This document shows positions 35,272 to 44,095 of a stretch of 64,000 nt of DNA, piece after piece. The position numbers and the translations under genes were made by a program. The stretch is from Gleditsia sinensis. Taxonomy: Eukaryota; Streptophyta; Magnoliopsida; Fabales; Fabaceae. The stretch is taken from contig CM073463.1 in the NCBI GenBank assembly GCA_037074535.1, positions 7,778,501-7,842,500 of the forward strand, in the 5' to 3' direction. Position 1 is the stretch's first letter; each line of letters opens with the position of its first letter. A model generated the notes under the pieces. It did not search any database, was not told where the DNA came from, and saw nothing but the letters and a program-made list of their open reading frames with translations.

Positions 35272-35433
35272 TATCGACTCAAATTTTTTTTTTTGAAAGA
35301 TGAAGAAGCAAGAAAAACAAGAAAACAATATAAATTCAAAAGAAAATAACACTGAGGAAAAATTAATGTAAGTTAAATAAAGAAAAAACTTACCTAGATA
35401 ACGTGCACGGTAACTTTTAACAACAAAAGAAAA

Positions 35434-35898
35434 TCAATCCTTGTAGACAGGATCACGCAAAGGTGTCTCCTCTATCTCCGGATTTGGTAATTCCAAAAAT
35501 GCTTCCAATCTTTGACCATTTACTTTAAACACATAACCGTTCTTAGGATTTTCAATATTTACTGCACCATGTGGGTAAACAGTATGAACAACAGATGGCA
35601 GTGGAACTGACTCAAAAGGTGAGACTTTTTCTTTTTTGGCTTTCCATTTATTAGTATCCGTTAGTGAAGTTGTCTCTAATAAAGAGTCTACTTCACTAAT
35701 CAGATAATCCTCATTTTTATCCTTATTGAAGTGAGTCAAATATTTTTCTAGATGATCATTACTAAAGGAGTTTAAAAATGAATCATAAATGGCACTTTCA
35801 ATCAGGTTGACCTCACATAAATCATCCATGTCCACAGGTTGATGAGAAACATTAAAAACATTTAATTCCACAGTCATATTTCCAAAAGATAAATTCAA
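35434..35898 (-). pseudogene. Post-protease linker fused to integrase tail (element B)
   Basis: A 154-codon open frame joins the linker (MDDLCEVNLIESAIYDSFL, HLEKYLTHFNKDKNEDYL) to the integrase tail (VHTVYPHGAVNIENPKNG, VFKVNGQRLEAFLEL). The jump occurs right after ESVPLPSV, an earlier point than in element A. RT, RNase H and the integrase core are missing. The fusion itself has no stop, so a hybrid peptide could be made, but no known function is left. Confidence 0.75.
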
Positions 35899-35907
35899 AA
35901 TTCCATT

Positions 35908-36450
35908 TCAACAATTAATGATTGCATTGGATGTTGCTAGAAATAGTCTACCTAAAATGACTAGAATTTGTGTCTCTGTATTCTCAACAGGTTCAGTGTC
36001 AAGAACAATGAAATCTATTGGAAAGTAGAATTTATCAACCTTAATGAGCACATCCTCTATGACACCTCTAGGAATTTTTGTGGACCTATCAGCTAACTGA
36101 AGGGTCACTGGTGTAGGTTTCAGTTTTCCTAATCCAAGTTTCTTATACACAGAGTAAGGCAGCAGATTCACACTTGCTCCTAGATCAAATAAGGCTCGGT
36201 TAATCACATGGTCACCTATCACATAAGAAATTGTAGGACAACCAGCATCTTTGTACTTGATAGGAGTTTTTTGTTGAATTATAAAGCTTACTTGTTCAGT
36301 CAAGAATGTCTTTTTTGGAACATTAGTTTTCCTTTTCACCGTACACAGATCTTTCAGGAATTTTGAGTAAGCAGGTACTTGTTTGATAGCGTTAAGAAAA
36401 GGGATGTTAATGCTTACTTGCTTAAACACCTCTAAAATGTCACTATACTG
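35908..36450 (-). CDS. Retropepsin-like protease domain of element B
   Basis: The C-terminal half of the 310-codon frame (35908-36840) holds the Athila-type protease: NIPFLNAIKQVPAYSKFLKD, a GDHVINRALFDLGASVNLLP active-site region with D-L-G-A, then QLADRSTKIPRGVIEDVLIK and FYFPIDFIVLD. The frame ends at a stop after SNAIINC, where element A and C continue in the same way after a short gap. The catalytic Asp is kept. The domain could be folded, but its gag partner is broken. Confidence 0.65.
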   Translation of the reverse strand, partial: QYSDILEVFKQVSINIPFLNAIKQVPAYSKFLKDLCTVKRKTNVPKKTFLTEQVSFIIQQKTPIKYKDAGCPTISYVIGDHVINRALFDLGASVNLLPYSVYKKLGLGKLKPTPVTLQLADRSTKIPRGVIEDVLIKVDKFYFPIDFIVLDTEPVENTETQILVILGRLFLATSNAIINC

Positions 36451-38050
36451 AGTACCTTTCTTATTTGCCGCAAGTCTTTGAGGGAAAGGAGTTTTAGGGG
36501 CACAAGAAATCTGTTCACTTTTCTTTTCACTTGAGTCATTAGTTTGGAATTCATGTTGACTCTGTTCCTCATTTTCTGGCATGTGAACATGATTATCAAT
36601 GATCTTTCCAGATCTAAGAGTTGTCACAGACTTTACTTCTTCCTTAGGATTTGCTGATGATCCTACTTCATATTGACCCTTAGGATTAGGAATAGGATGA
36701 CTAAGGAATTTTATTTTTTCTCTCTCTCCTATAGCACTGGCTAGTTGACCCAATTGTGTTTCAATCTTTGAAATGGATTGAGTGTGAGATTGTAAAACTT
36801 GTTGGGTTGATTGCATGAATTGCTGTAGAGTATCTTCCAAAGAAGTTTTTCTTTGTTAAGATACCCCGAAAGGAGGAGCATGTTGAGGAACTTGAGGGTA
36901 TGAATTGGAAGGGGCAAATTGTTTCCCATTTTGATTCATTGCAGGTTGATTTTTCCTCCATAAAAAATTTGGATGATTCCTCCAATTTGGATTATATGTG
37001 GGTGTAAATGGACTATCTGATGATTTTCCATAAGACTGAAGAGAATTAGCTTGCTCAGAAAATGCTTCTTGGTAAGCTGGTATGGATGGACAAATTGTGC
37101 AATGTGAGAGGTACTAGAATATAAGGCACATGCCTCTATCCTAGTATTGGTAGAAGGGTTCAAAGTGTGGCTTAAAGTTAAAGCTTCTACCTTTCTAGTC
37201 AAGCTAGCTAAGGCAATTCTCACATCTGTGTCATCACTCACTTCGTAAATTCCTCCCCTTTTTGTATTTGAGACTTCTTATCCCTGGGATCTATGCAGTT
37301 CTAATGTTAAGAATTTTCAGATAAAGATCCTAAGGATTCCCAAGCTTTCCCCTCATTCAATTGTAAAAATCTCCCACCATGCATGCTTTGGATCATTTGA
37401 CAGTTTGATGAAGTTAAACTATCATAGAAATAATTCACCAATCTCCAAGTTTCAAAACCATGATGAGGACATTTCAGAAGAAGATCATTAAATCTTTCCC
37501 AATATTCAAAAAATTGTTCCCCCTCTTTTTGACAAAAATCAGAAATTTCTCTCCTAAGGGCATCAGTTTTAGACATAGGGAAAATTTTTGCCAGAAACTT
37601 ATTTACCAATTGATTCCAACTAATAATAGTTCCTGTAGGAAGGCAGTTCAACCAGGATTTAGCTTTATCTTTTAATGAAAATGGAAACATTCTAAGCCTG
37701 ATTGACTCATCATTGAAATTTTGGAAGCGAAATGTCGAGCAGATTTCAAGAAACTCTTTAATGTGCATGTATGGATCTTCTCTTTCCAAACCATAAAATG
37801 ATGGTAAAAGTTGGAGTATGGATGGTTTGATTTCAAAATGAGTTGCATTAGTTTGCAGGAAAACTATGCAAGATAGAGTATTGGCTAGCACAGGTGAGAA
37901 GTACTCCATAAGAGTTTTATTATGCACAACTTGCTCTTCCATTTTTAATGGTGTTCCAACAGAATCTAATGTCTCTATTGTACAATCAATAGTTGACCCT
38001 AAACTTTGCCTAACCAACCACTTATCTTTATCACGTTTACAAGCACACAT
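36451..38050 (-). pseudogene. gag of element B (few lesions)
   Basis: From 38050 a 247-codon open frame encodes most of the Athila gag: an N-terminal part with CKRDKDKWLV, LLPSFYGLEREDPYMHIKEF, then the capsid-like WNQLVNKFLAKIFP and LRREISDFCQKEGEQFFEYW. It ends in a stop at 37307. After about 65 bases a second piece starts (37241, DTDVRIALASLTRKVEAL) that shifts frame near 37090. A last part (36840 onwards, MEDTLQQFMQSTQQVLQSH, IETQLGQLASAIGE) is fused to protease. So three or four lesions separate it from an intact gag-pro. Confidence 0.75.
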
Positions 38051-38432
38051 AAACTAAAAAAAATTGCTTCCTAATTATAAAAAAGTATCTAACTACACAA
38101 CAGTTACAAAATGCAAATACCATAAAAAAAATCACAAAATTATATAAACTCCTTTTTTTTCAAAGTGTTAGTAAAAATGGGTAGTATTTAATCGGTAGAC
38201 TTCTCAGGAAAATATGGATGAATCATAATGGTTTCACTTAAAACCCATATTCCTTAGGTACTTTTAGCCTTGTTGACAGAATCAACCAATTTTATACACC
38301 CAAATTACTACACCAATTTTCAAGAAACAATTCTAAAGAAAAATTTCTATACATAAAATAAACAAATGTTCTAACTATAACTAGTGAAAAAAAAAAGTAC
38401 TTACCTGGATCCAAATAGCTTTCTCGTCGCAA
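38051..38432 (-). other. 5' leader of element B
   Basis: Noncoding stretch between the primer site and the gag start. The equivalent leader is present in elements A and C. It may hold a packaging signal, but none can be identified by eye. Confidence 0.45.
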
Positions 38433-38450
38433 TCCCCGGCAACGGCGCCA
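38433..38450 (-). other. Primer-binding site of element B, complementary to tRNA-Asp
   Basis: The plus strand reads TCCCCGGCAACGGCGCCA, the 3' end of plant tRNA-Asp including CCA, so the minus-strand element has the perfect 18-base complement. Athila/Tat elements are known to use tRNA-Asp. Confidence 0.85.
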
Positions 38451-38454
38451 AAAA

Positions 38455-40375
38455 CTTGTTGTTTTAATTAAAACTCGCAAGTGCACGAATCTATTGGAGT
38501 ATAGATTTAGTGGTATGCAAGGTCGATCCCACAAGGATTGCCAATTGAGAGAAAATTCTAATTTATATCCGAAATAAATACTTCTAACCTAGTTACCAAT
38601 ATCTTGTTTTGTGAGAAGAATATTGGACAAAGTATGCAAAGAACTAATATACTGCAATTAAATGAAGATGTATTCAAAGTAAAGAAGCATGCTAAGGTTA
38701 GGGGATCCACTCTTGGTATATCGAATAAAAATAAATTTAACTCTTTTATTACTCAATTAGAATCTTTACATGAATAAAGTTCTAATCGGATGATATGTTA
38801 ATTTAAACTCAACTTTGTTTATACATGAATTATATTTACCTCCTTTCTAATAATTAAAACATTCTTGTAAGATGGATTCAAGCATAAATTGTGCCAATCA
38901 TTATATTGTCTACAATAAATCAAGATTGATTCAAGCATTTATTGTGCCAAAGATTGTCTACAATATATCAAAATTCACATTTCACAAGATTAAAAATACA
39001 AAGATGCAAAAGATAACTTGTAACTAAATTCAAGCGTACATTGTGCCAATCATTATATTGTCTACAATAAATCAAGATTGATTCAAGCATTTATTGTGCC
39101 AAAGATTGTCTACAATGTATCAAGATTCAAAGTTTACAAGATTAAAATGAAAAGAGGTACGAAGAAGAAACATAACAAGAGATAGGCAGTCTGGTAAAAC
39201 CAGCCAATAAAATAATAAGAAATTGGCGGTATGATAAAACCAGCCATTAAGAAATAATTATAAGAAAAGAAATAAGTAGGTAAATACAATATCAAAGATA
39301 AACATTAAGATTAAGAGTTAGATAAATTATCATTCTCATACCAAGAGTTTCATCCTTTCACTTTAGCATTAGGAGATTAGTTCTCCATAATCAAGGCGAG
39401 AAAGTTAAATGAAGGATGAAGAAACATAATAATATTACGAAAGAAAATGAAAAATACAATATGTCTAAAGAGAGAATAACATTACAAGTATGTAGAATTC
39501 CAACAAAGCTTTCCCAAACTCTCTCCCCAGTCTACAAAAGCTCTCTAAGCCCTCTATTTATAGATACAATGAGGTGTGGTAGGTGTGATAATTGTCAAAA
39601 TTGTTAGGTAGGAAGTTGTACAAAGTTGACAATTTAGATTCCATCATGTGCACCGAAATTGATCCTTGAATATCGTCTTGAAATCCGCTGAATTTGCTGA
39701 CTTCATCAACACAAAAGTTGTAGAAAATTTCATTAGCTTTCCGTCAAGACAAATTGTGGACAAATTGGATACGTAATGTGTGACTTATGGTCAAAATACT
39801 AGAGCAAAGTTGGGCTAGACTACAACAATAGTCAGATTCTATTCTAACCCACTTTTGGCCATTTTAATGTCCGAATTTTCTGACCACTTAAACATGAAAG
39901 TTGTACCTAATTGTGTCAGCTACATACCTACCAAATTGTATACATATTGGATTTGTATTTTCGGAGATATGGCTCAAGTACTACAGCAAGGTTGGACTGG
40001 ACTGCAAACAGCAAACATATTCTCAACATTGGGTGCTTTGCCACGAATCTTTATGTTTTAGTTCTTTTGGAAATGTGATCATAAATCAAGAATAAATTTT
40101 TGCATATCTCCATTAGGATGCGTCTCAAGAGTCACTATGATAATGCTCCTTACTCAGCCATCCTTAATGAATTTGTTTTATCTGCTTGATTTATAGACAT
40201 CATTCCCAAAGAACCACAATTTAGCTCTGATTCCTCCAATTAAGTCCATTTTCTACTCTTCTCTCCATCTGTAAGAAATACACAAACTAAAGACAAGTAA
40301 GGGAGATTTATGCTTAATTATGGCAAAAAGATAAGATGAAAATATTTAATTTATGAGTATAAAACTCACTCATCA
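38455..40375 (-). repeat. 5' LTR of element B
   Basis: Direct repeat of 30591-32512. Inner edge near 38455; outer edge ends ...ACTCATCA and is followed by CCTAG. A minus-strand TATAAATAG lies at 39554-39562. Confidence 0.9.
39554..39562 (-). promoter_or_regulatory. LTR TATA box of element B
   Basis: TATAAATAG on the minus strand in the 5' LTR, in the same context as in element A. Intact. Confidence 0.55.
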
Positions 40376-40380
40376 CCTAG
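40376..40380. repeat. Target-site duplication of element B, right copy
   Basis: CCTAG, identical to 30586-30590. Confidence 0.85.
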
Positions 40381-40978
40381 TCACCTTCGTCGAAATTTCC
40401 TCAAATTATGTCTAATACTCTACTACTGTGCCATTCTATTTAAGCTCCTTAAGCGTGCCTTTAGGATTATTGTATAAGGACGTTCCAAAATGCAATAGCA
40501 ATGCCCTCAAAAAAATTTTCCACGTCTGTACTAAGGCATTTCTCATAACCTACTTATACGATGCATAAGCTAATCCCTCCTTATGAAATGACGCCACCTT
40601 AATCCTTTGCTCCCCAAGCACCTCATAAACTTTGAAAAAGATCTTGAAAATCCAATATTCTGCGTTAGTACCATTGAATCTGGGTACATTCACTTTAAGA
40701 CTTTTCCACCCAAACAATCTTGTAACATTTGATACTTCCACATTGGGTTCTTGATTTGTACTTGTAGACGATTCTACTAGTTTGTCCTTTTGCAGTTGTA
40801 AAAACCTTTGCATCATCTCCTCCATATTCACAAATGACTCCTTGTACCCGTTTAACATTCCTTCCAAATTTTTAATGTGTTCGCTCATAGTAGTGAGTTT
40901 CTCGTCAATGGAGATTTGATTCTTTTGTAATTCATTCGTAACTGTCTCCAACTTCGCAAATTGAGTTGCCTCCACCAT
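40376..40978 (-). pseudogene. gag N-terminal part of element H, right of the nested insertion
   Basis: From the ATG at 40978 the frame encodes an N-terminal coiled region (FAKLETVTNELQKNQISIDE, then a Met-rich segment) and the conserved VNVPRFNGTNAEYWIFK capsid start of Ty3/gypsy gag. A stop follows at 40550. Remnants of the next gag segment run to the insertion point at 40376, and the frame resumes at 30585 on the other side. Confidence 0.75.
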
Positions 40979-40984
40979 TTGCAG

Positions 40985-41004
40985 ACTCTCAACAAGAGCA
41001 CCAA
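40985..41004 (-). other. Primer-binding-site region of element H
   Basis: On the minus strand TTGGTGCTCTTGTTGAGAG directly follows the LTR end (ATATATCA). The tRNA used was not identified. Confidence 0.5.
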
Positions 41005-41472
41005 TGATATATAATGGCTTAATAGGCAAAGGATTAACAAAAGAATGAAAAGTGAACAAGACAGGAGATGAAGATGAATTGATTTTGAATTTAGTAGATC
41101 AAGAGATTACAGCTATTGTCCTCTTTCAAGTAAAGAAAAACTCCCAAAAGCAAAAGTTTCCATAAACTTCATGCATACCTCTCCTCCTCTCATCATCCTC
41201 CCTTTATTCAAAACAACATAACATAAAAGCAAAATGAAATAAACATTTTCTACGTTGTCCACTTCTAACAAACCATGCAATGTGATCTACTTAACTCATA
41301 CCACGTAATCCCAAAGCCATGTTGAATCTTTCTTCACTCTATTTTTTCTACATGGCTAAATAATATTGTCATCATTCTCTTTTACTGCTTCAACATCAAC
41401 TCCTAACTTCTATCAGCATTATCAACAACTACTGTATTGTTAACATTATTCTTAATTAGCCTATTCATATCA
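41005..41472 (-). repeat. 5' LTR of element H
   Basis: Direct repeat of 26178-26646. Starts TGATATATAATGG and ends CCTATTCATATCA in plus orientation. Confidence 0.8.
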
Positions 41473-42744
41473 AGATTTGAGTTTAAAATTGTATATTTGA
41501 ACTTAATGCTATAAATTAAAATGAAAGAGATGTAAAACTTTAAAATTTCAAAACCTATTTTAGAAAAAAATATATTTTCTAAAGGAAGTAAAAAAACTCT
41601 ACTAAAAAAAGGAAAAAATTTCTTAAAGAAACAAAATACAATAGAACAATAAAAGAAATAAGAAAAAACAAGAAGATGGGGCTACCATGCCTGCCATAGT
41701 AGCCCCATCTTCTTGTTTATTTTAAGAAAGGTTTTTTATAGGACAAAAAATTATAGGAAGGTTTAGAACGGCGAATTTGGGAAAATAACCTGATTCACTT
41801 TTGGATTGATAAATGGGCTCCGGGTTGTGGAATTCCTAACGACTTGGCTCTGCTACTTGACTGCACTCACATGGTGGGTTGGAATTGGAATAAATTTGCA
41901 ATTAACTGCTGAGCTTTTTTTTCATAAAAATGATAAAAATTCATTCAATAATAAAGGCCAGTGATTCTCCAATTTAAAAATAAATAAATGACTATAATTT
42001 TTTTGTTGAACTAGAAAGCAAATAATAATTCTAATAATCTCTTGAACTTTGAGATAAAAAAATTTCATAATTAACAATGGTGTTACAGCGAAATAGTTAT
42101 TTTTATTTACTTGATGAATCAAATCCAAAAATGTTCAGAATATCATAAAATACATAAAATAAAACCCAAAACAATACTAAGAATCCCATTAGACGGGCAC
42201 AAAAATCTTTTCAATCTATCAATAAAGAGATATCAAAAGATTAAAAATTCTCTGATTTACCTAAAAAAAAGATAGATTAAAAGAATTTTTTAGATCTATC
42301 ACAAAAGATAAATCTAAAATATATATTTATTTACAAAAAAAAAACGTAGAGAAAGGGCTGCCGCCATTTATGACTTATGGCGGTATCCCCAAAACCCTTT
42401 GAAAAAGAAAAAATCCCAAAACATTTTGAAAAAGAAAAATCACCTCCTCATCTCCTTTGTTGCCATCCTCTTCTCCTTTTCGTTTCCTAAAACGTTACTA
42501 ACTACTACTAATAAGGTCATTTGTGATCAAATTGCAAGGTCTAAGAAATATAGACATTGACACAGATATATGACACAATACTAACACAATGCAAGTATCA
42601 ATCTATAATATGAAATGTTATAATTAGTATGAGTATTCAATATGTGTTGAATACAAATACATTTCATTTTGTAAAATATCTATGATTTATAGTGCAGGGC
42701 TATATCCTCCGAGGAATACTAGTAACAATCAAGTGACTTGAAGT
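41473..42744. other. AT-rich intergenic stretch right of element H
   Basis: Apart from the hairpin at 41666-41718 there is no recognisable feature. A GC-richer patch near 42355-42420 has no coding similarity. Confidence 0.4.
41666..41718. repeat. Perfect 20-bp inverted repeat (hairpin) with 13-nt loop
   Basis: The arm 41666-41685 (AAACAAGAAGATGGGGCTAC) is the exact reverse complement of 41699-41718. The loop is catgcctgccata. It is much more GC-rich than its surroundings. Confidence 0.85.
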
Positions 42745-43235
42745 AATACCAAGGATGCAATTTTCTCTATCAAATCTGCTTATGATTTTGTTACTAAGTG
42801 CCCCCGTGAAAGTAGTTGCAATCTATGGAAATCTTTGTGGAAATAGTGAGGGCCTAAGAAACTAAAGTCCTTCCTTTGGTTTTGTGTTCGTGATGGCCAT
42901 TTTACCAACACCCAACGTTTGAAATGTAATGGGTATGACAATCTTCGATGATTGCATTAGATGTAGACGAGAAGTTGAGTGTACTATCCAGGCATTGCGT
43001 GACTATGAGGAGGTTAATAATGGCTTAGATTGGTGAAACCTCAGTATTGGGTAACTTCTTTTATTAGGATTTGTGGCAATAGATTTAACTTAATTTACGT
43101 AATGGTATGACCTGTCCAAAAAAAAGAGTAACGGCATGGGTCATGAAGGCAGTAAGTGGAGCTTGGTTTACCAACACCTGCTCGATATGGAGCCAATTGC
43201 AGATTTCACACGCGTTTGATGGTATTACTGAAATG

Positions 43236-43243
43236 CCTTTGAG
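43236..43243. repeat. 8-bp target-site duplication of the MITE, left copy
   Basis: CCTTTGAG, identical to 43440-43447. Confidence 0.8.
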
Positions 43244-43439
43244 CAGTGGCGGATCTACATTGAAGGTTGTGGGGGCAATTGTCCCCACAAATTTTTTTTT
43301 TGTTAATTAATATATATAGTAATATTTTTTAGTCTTTACAAAAATTTAAATATTATCCCCACAAAAATAATTTTTTAAATAAAAATATTTATAAATTATT
43401 TTTTGTCCTCACTAACCAAAATTTCTAGATTCGCCCCTG
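43244..43439. mobile_element. hAT-type MITE, 196 bp
   Basis: The terminal inverted repeats are CAGTGGCGGATCTAC at the left and, reverse complemented, CAGGGGCGAATCTAG at the right. An exact 8-bp target duplication (CCTTTGAG) flanks it. The inside is AT-rich and non-coding. These are the marks of a hAT-superfamily miniature element moved by an outside transposase. Confidence 0.85.
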
Positions 43440-43870
43440 CCTTTGAGGCTTGATCTCGACTATAAATAAGACTCTTTTTCTTCAAGAGTGGATCTTTTAA
43501 CCTCTTTATCTCTTGCTATCACCTACATATTAACTTAAGTGTTGGCTTGTCTTACACAAAGACACCATCTATTTCGGGATAGTGTAAGAGACTTTGACTG
43601 GAAAAATATTCGTCAAGCACATGAATTTGGAAGTTCCCAGGTGAAGGCTGGTAGACGGCTCTTTCTGAGGCGATTAAGAACTTGCTACTAGCTAGCTGTG
43701 GAGGGCTTGCTCAGGATGCTAATGGGAGATTTCTTTTCAACTTTATGAGAAACTTGGGTTGTTGCAATGCTGCCCAAATCGAGCTTTAGGGTCCTATATC
43801 GAGCCTTAAAGTTGGCTGGGCTCATAAGATGTATAGGTTGACGCTTAAAGCAAATACCTTCACGACTATC

Positions 43871-44062
43871 AAATAGGAGCAGACAAAATTGAATAAAATT
43901 GAACCAAATGACCAAATTAAATTGAATAATCCAAAATAAAATTAAAAAAATAAAAATAAACAGTTTAAATCAATTCTTTTAACTAAGAAATTAATTGATT
44001 GAGTTCAATTCGATTGTTAGTAAACAAAAAATTTCAACATAATTGAATGACACCAATTGCTA

Positions 44063-44095
<33 letters not shown>

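Larger units (their letters stand above)
30591..40375 (-). mobile_element. Element B: Athila-type Ty3/gypsy retrotransposon carrying an intact LOG-like gene and a Cys-cluster ORF
   Basis: Complete insertion bounded by CCTAG on both sides, with 1.92-kb LTRs that start TG and end CA. Reading on the minus strand: 5' LTR (38455-40375), tRNA-Asp primer site, leader, gag, protease, short linker joined to the integrase tail, accessory ORF, LOG-like ORF, noncoding 3' region, polypurine tract, 3' LTR (30591-32512). RT, RNase H and the integrase core are deleted. LTR differences are only about 2-6 per 100 bases in the stretches compared, so it is much younger than A. It sits inside the gag of element H, whose reading resumes across the insertion. 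Because it lacks pol, any mobility needs proteins from an autonomous relative. Confidence 0.9.
26178..41472 (-). mobile_element. Element H: compact chromovirus-like Ty3/gypsy retrotransposon, split by element B
   Basis: LTRs of about 469 bp (26178-26646 and 41005-41472) flank a minus-strand gag, protease, RT, RNase H and integrase. Without the nested insertion it is about 5.5 kb, a size and order that fit small chromovirus lineages such as Reina (inference). It starts TGAT and ends ATCA in plus orientation. The flanking five bases (AAATA left, AGATT right) match at only three positions, so the target copy is weak. All ORFs carry stops, and the LTRs differ at many positions, so it is older than element B. 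Confidence 0.8.
42745..43870 (+). mobile_element. LINE remnant: zinc-binding RVT domain and RNase H-like end, interrupted by a MITE
   Basis: The first part reads DAIFSIKSAYDFVTKCP and LWKSLWK, the zf-RVT domain of plant non-LTR retrotransposons, with stops and frame changes. It continues with CHRCRREVE-like and PQYWVT sequence and NGMTCPKKRVTAWVMKAVSGAW. After the MITE, GGLAQDANGRFLFNFMRNLGCCNAAQ-like sequence (kept here only in pieces: GGLAQDANGRFLF) is an RNase H-type (RVT_3) start, ending near WAHKMYRLTLKAN. No full ORF remains. Confidence 0.65.

Noticed and set aside
35272..35352. Hydrophobic N-terminal extension of the accessory ORF, suggesting a signal peptide
   Set aside because: The extension comes from a T-rich tract, and the homologous copies in A and C start effectively at MEDIL. 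So an env-like membrane protein is not supported.
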